A stretch of DNA of 64,000 bases from contig OZ020612.1 of the NCBI GenBank assembly GCA_963971575.1, positions 32,591,916 to 32,655,915 on the forward strand. The letters run 5' to 3'. Position numbers and translations under genes: made by a program. The stretch is from Liopterus haemorrhoidalis (taxonomy: Eukaryota; Arthropoda; Insecta; Coleoptera; Dytiscidae). The notes under the pieces were generated by a model that had not been told where the DNA came from, searched no databases, and saw only the letters and a program-made list of their open reading frames with translations. This document shows positions 45,077-57,000 of the stretch, piece after piece. How positions within the stretch are numbered: the stretch's first letter is position 1; every line of letters begins with the position of its first letter.

Positions 45077-47675
45077 GTGCCTCACAAGAATGCATGGACA
45101 GTACCGAAAATAATATTCATCAATAGACACGCTCCATCGGAAGAAAACGAGATGGAAACAAAGGAACACTTTTATAATGAGCTAGACGGAGTCTATGAAG
45201 TAGCGAAGTACGATCTAAAAGTAATATTAGGAGAAGCTAATGCTAAACTAGGAAGAGAAGCGGTCTTTAGACCCACAATAGAACAATACAGCAAACATAT
45301 AGACACGAATGAAAATGGACACCTCGTATTCGACTTCGCGAAAGAAAAGGACATAATAATCAAAAGTACGTATTTCCAAAGAAAATAAATTCACAAAGGA
45401 ACGTGGAGAGCTCCAGATGGACTAACAGTTAACCAAATTGACCATGTCTTAAATGAGAAAGATGAAGAGATGAATATAAAGAAGATACGAACATACAGAG
45501 GACCCGATACTGATTCGGACCACTTTATGATAGGAATCAAAATGACTCAGATCTTACCAGTTAATATAAACCGAAGAACACAGAAAAGAAAAACAGACTT
45601 GCCGATCAGGTTAATATCCACAGAACAACAGGTGAAGTACGAAGAAAATATCAAGATAGCAATGAGCACTATAGACGAAACAAGAGATATTGAAAGGCTC
45701 TGGAATGAAATAAAATTAAAAATGAAAGAAGCAACAAAAGAGCGGAAAAGTGAAGTTACAGTAAGAAATGGTAAAAGGTGGTACGACGATGAGTGCAAAA
45801 AGGAGCTTGAGGAAAGAAACGTATTACGAATGAAAATGTTGAGAGACGAGACAGAAGTAGCAAAGAACGTATACATGAAACAAAGAAAGAGAACAAAGAG
45901 ATTACTGAGAGAGAAGAAAAGAAAGTATAATGAAGAACTTCTAAGGAAGATAGAAGAAAACTATAAAAACGGAGAATTAAGAAACCTATATAAAGGAGTT
46001 AAAAACGAAAGAAAGAGATATCAACCAAAGCCAGTACTATATAAAGATAAAAACGGGAAAATTATAGCCGAAGAACACATCTTAGACAGATGGCAAGAAT
46101 ATTTTAGTGAACTCTTAAATAGCCAGGAAGACGAAGAGGGAAGAGACCTCTACGAACAGACAACTCAAAATCAAAGTGAAGAAGAAGAACAGCCACCAGA
46201 CAAAGAAGACATAGAAAATATTATAAAGAACTTTAAGAATAACAAAAGCCCAGGATATGATGGTATGACACCCGAAATGTTTAAATATGGCGGAGCAGAA
46301 CTAGTGAAGCAGATACAAAGGTTGATAGAAGAAATATGAACCCAAGAACAGTTACCACCAGAATGGACCGAAGCCACGATATGTCCCATTTTCAAGAAAG
46401 GCGACAAAAGCGAGTGTCAGAATTATAGGGGAATAGCGCTTTTAAATGTAGCATATAAAATATTAAGAATAGATTGATTAAATACATGGACAACATCATC
46501 GGCGAATATCAAAGCGGCTTTAGACAAAGGAGAAGCACAACAGACCAGATATACCTGTTCAAAAATTCAATCCGAAAGTTACGAATTTGAGAAAGAAACA
46601 TATGTCCTCTTCATCGACTTCAAGCAGGCTTATGACAGAGTCAAAAGGAAGGAACTGTATAACGCCCTAAGAGAATTGGGAATTAGCCAGCAACTAATAA
46701 ATATGGTACAATTAACATTGCAAAAAAACGATGAATAGAGTACAAATAAAAAATAATACATCTGAAAAATTCGAGGTTAAAGAGGGAGTCATTGGTCAGG
46801 GCGACCAATGTCATCAGTACTATTCAACTTCATTCTGGAAAAATAATAAGAAATGCGAAAATTAATAGAAGGGGACTACTATACCAAATGAGACACCAAT
46901 GCTTGGCCTATGCTGACGATCTAGTAGTTATAACCCGAAATAAACGGGAAATAAAAGAAGTAGTTACGAGACAAGAAGAATAAGCAAAAAAAAAATGGGA
47001 CTACAGATAAACGAGACAAAGACGAAGTTTATGTCATGGACAGATCAGGAATTTAGAAAAGGGCAATACTTAAACATATACACGGAAAGAGGAAAGATAT
47101 ATAATTTTGAAGAAGTAGAAAGTTTCACGTACTTAGGAACAGTATTTACACGTAGTCCAGAGATAAGGACTGAGATACAGACAAGATTAATGGCAGGAAA
47201 TAAATGTATCCACGCACTAGATAAACTACTAAGAAGTAAGAATATATCAAGAAAAACAAAGGTGAGAATCTATAAGACAGTGATATGACCAATAGTGACA
47301 TATGGAAGCGAGGCGTGGACTCTAAACATATCAGAACAAAACAGGGTTAAAATATGGGAAAGAAAAGTGTTACGTAAGATTTTTGGAGGAAAAATGGTGG
47401 ACGGGATATGGCTACAAAGGACAAACCAGGAAGTAGAAGAAATGTATGGAGAAGCTAATATCGTAGCAGTAATAAAATCTCAACGTCTCCGCTGGCTGGG
47501 ACATGTGGAGAGAATGCCAGAAACTAGATTACCAAAGTCCATGATGCAGAGAATAATTGGTGGCAAGAAAAGGAGAGGAAGACCGAGGGTGAGATGGTGG
47601 AAGGAGGTGGAGAAAGATCTAGAACAGCTGAAGATCACTAAATGGCAAGAAAGAACTTTAAATAAGAACGAGTGA
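45077..47675 (+). pseudogene. RTE-like LINE polyprotein, frameshifted
   Basis: Proteins of this type are often annotated as craniofacial development protein 2-like because that gene captured an RTE endonuclease. Pieces in order: endonuclease NRHAPSEENEMETKEHFYNE (about 45122-45180) and VILGEANAKLG, with Glu where the catalytic motif normally has GDFNAK; SDHFMIG near 45515; a lysine/glutamate-rich region (45700-46000); reverse transcriptase NNKSPGYDGMTPEMFKYGG (about 46230-46290); YADDLVV at about 46909-46929; then FTYLGTVFT, VTYGSEAWTLN and LRWLGHVERMP. The last part (46995-47675) is split by one stop. At least five frame breaks and the altered endonuclease motif make it inactive. Confidence 0.88.
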
Positions 47676-47730
47676 AGAAGAACAATCAATCAAGCCATGG
47701 GCCTACTAGGCTAGCAGTGCTAATTTATTA
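45077..47730 (+). mobile_element. RTE-like LINE, 5' truncated, inserted in a hAT
   Basis: The endonuclease starts abruptly at about 45077. Reverse transcriptase and a C-terminal region follow, and the element ends with TTATTATTATTA at about 47725. 5' truncation and a short repeat tail are the normal outcome of target-primed reverse transcription. G+C and codon composition are higher than the AT-rich flanks. Confidence 0.8.
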
Positions 47731-48243
47731 TTATTAATGAATAAAATATATTGCTATTTTGTTTTTGATATCAACGTTTACAGTTTCACTACAAAGTTGT
47801 AAGTTTAAACCTTTTTTTAAACCCTTGCAGCATTTTAAAAAATATTGCATTTTTACCATCTATACATCTAATTGTCCTATAATAAAAAAGAAAGTGATTT
47901 TAAGAAAATTTGGCGGGTAATATAATTAGTATAAGTTGGTACTTGAGTATTCTATTCATATGGTCACGTCCGCTGTGAACCTGTTCATCCCATCCAGTAA
48001 CAGGGTAACACAGATGAAAGCAATAAATTAAAGTACCCTATTTAGTCCCAAGCTGTCAATTGTAAGTTAAGACCTTTTTTTACACTTTTTTTTCAGATTT
48101 TAACCGGAAATTGTAAAGTATTTTTGATAATTTTGAAAAAATCGATGGTTTCGAGATTGGGTCCTTTCTGCGGGCCCCCTAAAGCGCGGGGCCCGATTGG
48201 ACGCAATAGGTCCAATCGGCGGTTTTCCGGCCCTGGATCTACT

Positions 48244-48899
48244 TAAAGGTAGCAGGTCTCGCTACGGGAACATTTATTAACCTCTGAAGTCTCTATTTAT
48301 GTCAACAATTTTTAGGTTATGTCGTATTTGACACATGGAAATAACCACATTTTATACAGTTCGGAGTATGAATACTTCGTTAGAACCTGGAAATTACAGA
48401 CGATTAGCGTGTATTACGTATAATAAGGAACATACTTACTACTTGTAAAATATATGATGTTTACATTGTATTTTGCAAGTGCCGATAAGACAGAACGTTG
48501 TAATTATGGTAACTCGATCAGCCTGTGTCACGTGCAACTTATATTTGGTGTAGGGGAGTTGGTGGCGAAGAGAACATAAATTGGCTGCGATATGCCATTT
48601 TAAGTCTCTCTTCCAATGTTGTAGTACAAGTGTAGGCGTTTTGCTAGTGGGAGAACCCATTGTAGCACGTGCCAAATTTTATCCGCAAGTTTTGTTAAAA
48701 GTATTTGAAGTATATAATACTGTTTATTTGTGGATTCGCTATGCGAAGAGGGCACGTGATACGTAAGTTTTGGAGGTCCAAGACGCGGCTGAGGTCGGAA
48801 ATAGGGGTTGTTCTCGCCTAGGCTGCATTTGAATAGGGGATACGCATAAAATTTGTATTTCCTTAAAACTACATTATTTTGATATGTTAATGTTAGTTA
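48244..48899. other. Spacer between hAT and solo LTR
   Basis: Overlapping 61- and 78-codon frames on opposite strands (48439-48766) show no recognisable domain. Nothing else was identified. Confidence 0.45.
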
Positions 48900-50289
48900 T
48901 GTTGCCGATGCAAGCCTCCGAGTTTTAGTCACTTCGCGCGTCACTCACGATTTTCTTATTTCATATTATGCATCGCCGGATTCCGTGAGACTTAAGCAAT
49001 CTTGTGATAACCGTGAATCTAAATTATTCGCGATACATGTAAAATTATTAATATTCTTAGATTCTAAACAGATCCCACCAATCACAACAACCCTTAGAGT
49101 CATAAACCGCATTCCATCACCAAACTTTGTATAAAAAAACGGTCATTTTTTACAATCGTTCTCAGTTCAAACCCAACCTTCGCTCAGTTAAAATTCACCC
49201 TTCGAAACAAAATCATCTCTAACAGTTCAAAACATCTCTATGTTAAACAAATCTCCAAATATTAAAGTTCGCTCTATTGAAAAACTCACGCTTTCTGTTG
49301 TGTGTTTTTCAATCATCACATCACACTGAAATCACGCTTGCTGCGGTGGTTTTCAGCCGTCAGTTCCACTGCGAAACCCACGCTTTCTGTTGTGCGTTTC
49401 GTCAGTGGTTCTCAACCTTCGCGTCAGTGCCACTGCGAAACTCACGCTTTCTGTTGTGCGTTTCGTCAGTGGTTCTCAACCTTCCCGTCACCACGAAACC
49501 CACGCTTTCTGCTGTGCGTTTCGTCGGTGGTTTACAACCGCGCCGGCATCGCGAAACCCACGCTTTCTACTGTGCGTTTCGCCAGTGGTTTCCAACCACT
49601 TATCTATCACGAAACCTTCAGTTTCGTCACACCAGTGGTTCCCAACCGCTCAACCATTGCGAACATCTCGCTTCTCTACGACAGTGGTTCTCAACCACTC
49701 AACCAACGCGAAACCACTTGCCATCCAACAAGTGCGTTTCAACCAACGCGGAACCATTCACCTTCTGTGAATGCTCCCATCGCCGACCACTCGCCACACA
49801 ACGAGTGCGTCTCAACCCATGTTCCTCACTATGCTGAGTAACTCATCGATGCCGACGCTCGCCGCCATGACGACGCCGACGCCAGGAACGACGTCCGTCG
49901 TCTCCTCAACTCCTTCTAATCCTTAAGTCTCACATCCTCTCCATCCCGATGCCTTTCTCGCCTCACGAGAAAGCATCGCACTACTCTTACTAATATTTAT
50001 GTCATATGTTTTATTACCTAGTCTTTCTATGTTTCATAGTTATGTTACATGTTGTTATTTGTTATCGCTTCTAATTCTATTCTTTGTTAAATAAATCCAT
50101 AAAACCATATTTTTGTGTATCATTATCATCATCATCATCTCCCTTCACCACGTTCATTTTCAGAGACCGTTTAGTTACGTCGCGGCTCTTCAAGCCGAGA
50201 TTAGGCAGAACGACCCCGCTCCTGAGCTAGTTCGTGGTCTGTGTGAGGTTGGGACCTAAGGACCTCTTCCGAGGGCCCCTTCCGCAACA
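48900..50289 (+). mobile_element. Large solo LTR, 1,390 bp, GTTA target duplication
   Basis: The ends TGTTGC and GCAACA are inverted and TG...CA. GTTA is duplicated at 48896-48899 and 50290-50293. A TATA box (TATAAAA, 49130-49136) precedes a C/T-rich leader and a minisatellite. AATAAA (50090-50095) follows about 950 bp later, and an (ATC)n run lies at 50115-50142. This order fits the U3-R-U5 layout of a Gypsy-type LTR. No internal coding region is adjacent, so the body was probably lost by LTR recombination. Confidence 0.75.
49277..49770 (+). repeat. 58-64 bp minisatellite open in all three forward frames
   Basis: Units start with CACGCTTTCT (49287, 49379, 49443, 49501, 49559) and contain GTGCGTTTCGTCAGTGGTT and TTCTCAACC. 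Seven to eight diverging units are visible, shrinking toward 49770. All three plus-strand frames stay open for 126-186 codons because the unit has no stop triplets. It sits in the transcribed part of the LTR at 48900-50289. Confidence 0.85.
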
Positions 50290-50546
50290 GTTATGTCACC
50301 TAACAAAACAAAAATCACATTTTATTTAATATTATAGCCAAATTTTTGAATTAAAATATTGTAAATTTGAAATAAGCCGACCACGCCGCGAAGGTTGCCG
50401 AGTAAAAACGACTGAGTATGACATCAAACGATAGGGGTTTCACGTCACAGATACAGCTACAACATAATCTTTACACGTGTGTATATTGTATTGTTCGAGA
50501 GTTTTGTATTTGTTTTTAAACAATTTTTCACGCATTTATTATTAAA

Positions 50547-50669
50547 ATGGCAGATAAAGATTTTGTTAGGGCTCAGAGTGATAATTTACCCAACATTGAT
50601 GCATTTATGCTCATGGAATATATGAAAAATAATGAATGCTACAGTGCTGAAGAAATACGTGGTGTCAAA
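50547..50669 (+). CDS. Possible first coding exon, unknown gene
   Basis: An ATG preceded by ATTAAA opens 41 codons beginning MADKDFVRAQSDNLPNIDAF and ending EEIRGVK, directly before a GTAATT donor in phase 0. The composition is ordinary coding-like, and the start recalls a widely duplicated arthropod protein family with SWIM/YqaJ-type regions. That link is from memory and uncertain. A LINE begins about 300 bp downstream, and no continuing exon was found up to 64000, so the gene may be broken or the exon a fragment. Confidence 0.35.
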
Positions 50670-51151
50670 GTAATTTTTATTTTATATTCTATAACTTTAT
50701 GTAAACAAACGCTGCAACTCTGTAAAATGTAAATATTTATGTAATTTAGAATTTTACTACATTGTTTACATGAAGTTACAAAACGTTAGAGGCATAATTG
50801 AAATACTGCAATATAAGTTATATATTTTAATATAAAATTTAATTTGGTAAACATGTATAAATTGTTTTTATAGAATTAAACTTTATTTTAGTTAAAATCA
50901 CTCTAACTTTACATAACCTATAAAAGTTATACAAACAAATAAGTTCACAACAGACTATGTACGCTGGTAAGCTAGTAGTGTCATGCGTCAGTTAGAAGGG
51001 GTATGCCGTCACACGTCGTTTTCGCGCGCTACATACATTTATGATTTTTTTACGATTGCACATCATTCCATCATGTGCAATCGTAACTGCTAGACGTGCC
51101 AGATATAGTGTGCAGCGTATATCAGTGTTTTAAAAAAGTTTTATAGCAATC

Positions 51152-51829
51152 ATGCCACCTAAAAGTAAATCTAGTGCTAATAGTGGTAATATTGTGATTA
51201 GTGATTCTGACTTTACTGGTGACATAGAGAAACTAATCAAAGAGACTTTGAAATCACCTGTAGTGCTTGAAGAGTTAGCTAAATCGCTAACTACTATCGT
51301 TATTAAAAAGTACGAAATAAAACAACGGGAGATGGCAGACCAAATTCAAAATCTCGAAGGGAAACTAAAAGAAAAAGATGTTCAGTTGAAGGAAGTGACA
51401 ACAAAGGTCCAAGAATTAGAGCAGTACTCAAGGAGGAATTCGCTGCGTTTCTTTGGTATACCCGAAGATGATAATGAAGATACGGAGGCTGTAGTCACGA
51501 GTGTGATCCGAAAGAAACTGAACGTACCTCTTCAACCACACTCTCTTGATAGAGTACATCGTGTGGGAAAACAGCGTCCTGGTAAAATAAGACCAATTAT
51601 TATAAAATTTACAAATTATAAAGACCGCGCTACCATTTTCCGGTCAAAAACTAAGTTAAAGGGTTCAAGTGTAGTGGTGCGGGAAGATTTAACTCCTTTC
51701 AATCTAGAACTATTAAACATGGCTAAAAAAAAGTATGGTATGAGGAGTGCTTGGTCCCGTGATGGTAAAATTTTTTATAGATCTGAAAATCAAACATTTA
51801 GGATCCACTGTTCTAACGACTTGATTTAA
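51152..51829 (+). CDS. LINE ORF1 RNA-binding protein
   Basis: A 225-residue intact frame. The first 35 residues are polar. A coiled coil (about 50-95, rich in K/E/L/Q heptads, e.g. QIQNLEGKLKEKDVQLKEV) would trimerise the protein. EQYSRRNSLRFFGIPEDD (about 90-107) starts the RRM-like domain, and DRVHRVGK and RPIIIKFTNYKDR (about 130-160) complete it. A C-terminal domain with LNMAKKKYGMRSAW follows. In L1/CR1-type LINEs, ORF1 coats the element RNA and acts as a nucleic-acid chaperone. It precedes ORF2 by 340 bp on the same transcript. No disabling change is visible. Confidence 0.88.
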   Translation: MPPKSKSSANSGNIVISDSDFTGDIEKLIKETLKSPVVLEELAKSLTTIVIKKYEIKQREMADQIQNLEGKLKEKDVQLKEVTTKVQELEQYSRRNSLRFFGIPEDDNEDTEAVVTSVIRKKLNVPLQPHSLDRVHRVGKQRPGKIRPIIIKFTNYKDRATIFRSKTKLKGSSVVVREDLTPFNLELLNMAKKKYGMRSAWSRDGKIFYRSENQTFRIHCSNDLI

Positions 51830-52169
51830 CCATTCGATCAAAGGCCATTGCACTCTATTTCTTATCACTAATTCTACCTACCAAATTCAACTTGCTATTT
51901 GTATATCTGGAAGGTCATTTGTCAGTGATTTTACTTATTTACATGATTTGTGCATTGTTTATCTCTGACAATTGACTACTTTATAATTTATTTATAATTT
52001 ATTCTTAAGACTTTTTTAAATTTATTTATTATTTTATGTAATTTCATTTCTTTACACTCTATATTCAGTGTATTGTTACTATTAACTTTTGTTTGTTTAT
52101 TTTAATTTTTGTTTGTTTATTTTATTTTGCTTGTGCAATTAAATTTATTATTATTTTAATTTTTTAGGT

Positions 52170-53910
52170 TTGGTATACATGCTTAATATTGCTCATATCA
52201 ATATACAATCATTATCCACATCTTTTGACGTTGTATCATTGCTTATTCGCGATTATGATGTGCTGACTTTAAGTGAAACATGGCTTCGTCCGGATGTCAA
52301 CAGTGCAGGGTTCCTCATTCCAAATTACAATTTAGTACGATGTGACAGGACGTATTGTAAGGGCGGTGGTGTGAGTATGTACTTGAAAAATTACATTAAA
52401 TTCAAAATTATTTATAAAAATATAAGCTTGCATTTAGAACAATTGTGGATAGTTATTAAGTTAAAAAATAAATCATTGGGAATTGGAGTTATTTATAGAC
52501 CACCTAAGTCTTCCACTGTGGAATTTATTAACGGTCTCGAAGACTCGTTTAATATAGTTTTACCTGTAGTTGATTCAATTGTTTGTTTAGGTGATTTCAA
52601 TATTAATTTGTTAAATTTGGTTGACAATAATACTAAAATGCTGACGGAATTGTTGAATGCTTATAATCTCTCCCAGCTCATAAACGAACCCACTCATTTT
52701 ACGCGGTATTCCGAATCCTTACTTGATCTTATTTTAATCTCTGCAGATAACGATGTCATTTGTGTAAATTCAGGAGTCTCAGATCTATTAACTGATCATA
52801 CATTGATATATTGTACGCTTAATCTATACTTGCCTAAATCTGAGTCTGTCTATACATCTTTTAGAGATTACTCTTCTTTTGATTATGATAATTTCAAAAT
52901 ATACTTAAAGTCTCTAGATTGGAATGAGTTTTTTAATCATAATTGTGTAAACACCAAAGTAAAATTTTTTAATGATTATGTGTTATCAGCCTTTGACTGT
53001 TTCGCGCCTGTAAAGGTTCAAAAATTCAATAAAAGAAGCACACCATGGTATACTTATACTATAAAAGTTATGATAAGATACAGAAATGAAGCGTTCCGTA
53101 AATTCAAAAGATTAAAAACAGATGAGACCTGGCAGTACTACAAACAAATGCGTAATATGGTCACTGCGGCAATTAGGCGGGAAAAGAAAGCATTTCTGCA
53201 ATATCATTTGGAGAGAACTGGCGACGTATGGAAAGCAGTAAAAAATGCAGGGATTTTTAATAAGACCAATACAACAATTCCTTCTGATATTGCGGACGTT
53301 AATAAATTAAATAATTTTTTTATTAATTCAATTCCTCCTACTGGTCAATCTAACAGTGATGCAAGTCAGATTTATAACTCTTCTTTTCTACATCCTAATT
53401 TTAAATTTTCTCTACAAACTATCAATGAAGATGAAGTTGAATAGATCATTTACTCCATCAAATCGAATTCAGTTGGTTCTGATTCCATTAATAAAAGAAT
53501 GCTTAACCTTGTTGTCCCCACTCTGTCTCCTCATATAACACACATTCTTAATTTCTGCATTTCTCATGGAGTATTTCCTAAGTCATGGAAAGTAGCATTA
53601 ATTCATCCTTTACCCAAAACTTCTAACCCTACATCCTATAATGACATACGCCCTATTAGTATTTTACCTACAATCAGCAAAGTACTTGAAAAAATAGTAA
53701 ATAGACAAATTTATTCTTTTCTAAATGAGCATACTATAATCCCTCCGAATCAGTCTGGGTTCAGAAAAGGATATAGTACTACTACTTCTTTACTTAATAT
53801 TTGCGATGAAATTTTTACTGCGATTGACAGAGGTTGGATGACGCTTATGGTTCTGTTAGACTTTAGTAAAGCATTTGATTGTTTAAATCATAATATTCTT
53901 ATTTCTAAAC
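52170..53910 (+). pseudogene. LINE ORF2, 5' part: endonuclease and start of RT
   Basis: The frame starts MLNIAHINIQSL or a few codons upstream and is open to 53441. APE endonuclease motifs are in order: NIQS (Asn), SETWL (Glu), GVIYRPPKSS, CLGDFNIN (Asp/Asn) and SDLLTDHTLI (Asp-His). A single TAG at 53442-53444 interrupts it. The same frame then continues with RT motifs DIRPISILPTISKVLEKI, QSGFRKGYSTTTSL and VLLDFSKAFDCLNH (motif A) until the Gypsy insertion at 53911. Apart from that stop, no frameshift is seen. With the part at 58290 the full ORF would be 927 residues, a usual length. Confidence 0.9.
53906..53910. repeat. Target duplication TAAAC, left copy (right at 58285-58289)
   Basis: TAAAC directly precedes the 5' LTR and is repeated at 58285-58289 directly after the 3' LTR. 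Removing the element plus one copy restores the LINE reading frame, confirming the insertion point. Confidence 0.95.
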
Positions 53911-54067
53911 TGTTATGTATTAGTTTTAGTTGTTATGTATTATTATAGGTTGTTAGGAAATATTAAGTTATGCGTTTATTTTTCTTGTTATGTAACTATG
54001 TAGAAAAATGTCAAATAATTTATATTTTGAATTTATATGTTTAATAAAAGTTTATTAAAACATTACA
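53911..54067 (+). repeat. 5' LTR of the Gypsy element
   Basis: 157 bp beginning TGTTATGTATTAG, with an internal duplication of TAGTTTTAGTTGTTATGTAT-type sequence and AATAAA near its 3' end (about 54041-54046). It appears identical to 58128-58284. Confidence 0.95.
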
Positions 54068-54090
54068 TTTGGCGACGAGGAAAATAAAAT

Positions 54091-57000
54091 ATGGCAGCCG
54101 AAAATATTAAAATAATAAATACTGTTTCTACTGCTAATTTTAACGTTTATCAAATTGGTGATGATTTTGAAATATTCATAGAGAGGCTGGAACATTATTT
54201 TACAGCAAATTTGATAGATGATAAACGAAAATTATCAATGTTATTTACGTTAGTAAGTGAAGAAGTTTACAAAATAATTAAAAATCTGTGCTATCCTGAA
54301 AAACCAAAAGACAAAGATTTTGAAGATATAGTAAAATTATTAGAAAACCAATTTAAGCCAAGAATTTCAATTTATAGACAAAGAATTGCTTTTGAAAAAA
54401 TAAGTCAAGAAGGAGAATCTATTGCCGACTGGTTTGTTAAGGTAAAAAAATTTGCAGCTAATTGTGAATTTGGAGACAATTTAGACGAAAGAGTGAAAGA
54501 CAAATTTATTGCGGGAATGAATGAAGGAAAGATATTGGACAGAATTTGCGAAGAAAATGTTAATAAAACTTTGAAAGAAATTGTAGAAATTGCATTAAAT
54601 AAAGAAGCAATTCTGAAGGAAGTTATGAAGAAAAATGAAATTTATAAGTTAGAAGATATGAAAAATAAAGTAACAACAAAGAAACAGACTGAAGATCAGA
54701 AGGATGAAAAAGAGAAATCTACGCAATCTATGCAGAAAAAAAACGAAGATAATAAAGAAAAATTATGTTTTAGATGTGGCTATGACAACCATAATTTTTC
54801 AAACTGTAAGTTTAAAACCGCTAAATGTTTGATATGTCAAAAGATAGGGCATATTGCAAATGTTTGTAAAAATAAACAAAATTTTTTAGACATGTCTAAC
54901 GACACTATTTTTTACAATTTCAAACATTTACCCGGAAATAATACAGTTTTTAATTTTGATGTTTTAGTAAACAATGTTAATCTTAAAATGGAATTAGATA
55001 CAGGAGCAGGATTGTCAGTAATATCTTTGAGAACCTATAATTTAAAATTTTCTAAATTTCCACTATTACCTTGCAAAACAGTTTTACAGGGATATACCGG
55101 AAATAAGATAATTCCTGTAGGTATATTAAATTGTAAATTTGAATTATTTGGTAGAGTAGTAAAAGGTTCATTGCTGGTTATAAAAAACGGTGGCCCTTCT
55201 TTAATAGGAAGAGATCTTTTTAATAAATTTAATTTAACAATACAATATTTTAACGATAAATTTAAATTAAATCATATTTCTGAAAAAGATATGTTAAAGG
55301 ATTTGTTAAAAAAATACCAAGGCACTCTGCTCAAAGATGATTTGGGCTGTTATAATGTTGAAAAAATCTCAATGAAAATGGAAGCATCCGTTTCTCCAAT
55401 TTTTTTTAAACCGAGATCGTTGCCTTTTGCTTATAAAGAGTTAGTGGAAAAAGAATTAAATCGTTTAGAAAACATAGGAGTTATTTCAAAAATAGATAAT
55501 AGTTCATGGGGAACACCTTTAGTTCCTATTTTAAAAAAAGACGGTTCAATTAGATTATGTGCTGATTACCGGATAACAGTAAATAAACATTTAAAAGATG
55601 TCAATTATCCGATTCCTACAATTGAGGAATTGTTATCAGCATTACAGGGTGGTAAATATTTTTCAAAATTGGATCTCTGTCAAGCTTATAATCAGATTCA
55701 AATAGATGAGGAGACAAGTAAATTGTTAGCATGGTCAACACATAAAGGTATTTATGCGGTTAACCGATTACCTTTCGGGACAAAACCTGCATGTAGTATT
55801 TTTCAAAAAATTATAGAAAAAACGTTACAAGGCACTACTGGAACCGTTACTTATTTAGATGATATTTTGATTACCGGGTGCAACAAAGAGGAACATTTAA
55901 GAAATTTAGAAAGCGTTTTCAACAGATTGAATACTGTTGGTTTAACTTTAAATAAGGATAAGTGTGAATTTTTTAAAAAAGAAATTAATTATTTAGGATA
56001 TATTATTACGGCAGAAGGTGTAAAAAAAGATTTAAATAAGATAAAGGCAATTGTAGAAGTACCAGTTCCGAAAAATATAACTGAGGTAAAAAGTTTTACA
56101 GGCATGATTAATTATTATGGTAAATTTTTTAAAAATTTAGCAAATTTATTGCAACCACTGTACACTTTTAAAAAAACAAATGTTAAATTTGAATGGACAG
56201 ATCAATGTCAATATGCATTTATGAAAGCAAAGAAGTTAATTACCTCTGATAATGTTTTAGTACATTTTGATCAAAATTTACCAATTACGCTTTCTTGCGA
56301 CGCTTCTAAAATAGGGATAGGCGCAGTAATTAGTCATGTTTTCCCAAATGGTGATAATAAACCTATTGCTTTTTCATCTAGAATTTTAACAAAAACCGAA
56401 CAAAATTATTCTATGATCGATAAAGAAGCACTAGCCATTTATTATGGAGTAAAAAAATTTGCCCGTTTTTTAATGGGGCGACATTTTACGCTTATGACAG
56501 ATCACAAACCTTTATTAGCTATATTTGGTGACAAAAAGGGCATACCAGTACTAGCCGCTAGCAGACTTCAACGTTGGGCGTTTTATTTGACTGCATTTAA
56601 TTTTGAAATAAAACATATAAAAGGTTCTGAAAATTATAGTGCAGATACATTGTCGAGATTACCGTTACCAATTGAAGTGAATGAAGAATGTGAAAATCTA
56701 GATATAGATAAAAATTATTTATATTTTGTAACTGAAAGAGCTCCGATAAGTTCAAAAATTGTACGAATGGAATCACGAAAAGATGCGGAAATCAGTAAAA
56801 TTATAAGATTAGTTAAATTTGGTTGGGACAATTATAAAATGACATCAAATTTAAAATCATTTTATGATAGACGCAATGAACTTACGGTAGAAGAAGATGT
56901 TCTAATGTGGGGATATCGTGTAGTAATACCACAAAAATTACGCAAGTTTTTGTTAGACGAACTTCATTCGTCACACTTAGGTATTGTTAAAATGAAAAGT

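Larger units (their letters stand above)
44785..48235. mobile_element. hAT element with 8-bp duplication GATCTACT, holding a LINE
   Basis: CAGGGCCGGATCTGAGG at 44785 and GGTTTTCCGGCCCTG at 48221-48235 are the inverted ends, with GGGGCCCGATTGG tracts just inside both. GATCTACT is duplicated at 44777-44784 and 48236-48243. The middle (about 45077-47730) is an RTE-like LINE, so the hAT itself is only about 800 bp and carries no transposase. Confidence 0.92.

Noticed and set aside
49277..49841. Three overlapping forward frames of 186, 179 and 126 codons
   Set aside because: They arise from a stop-free tandem repeat inside an LTR. The three frames cannot all be genes and none shows a domain.
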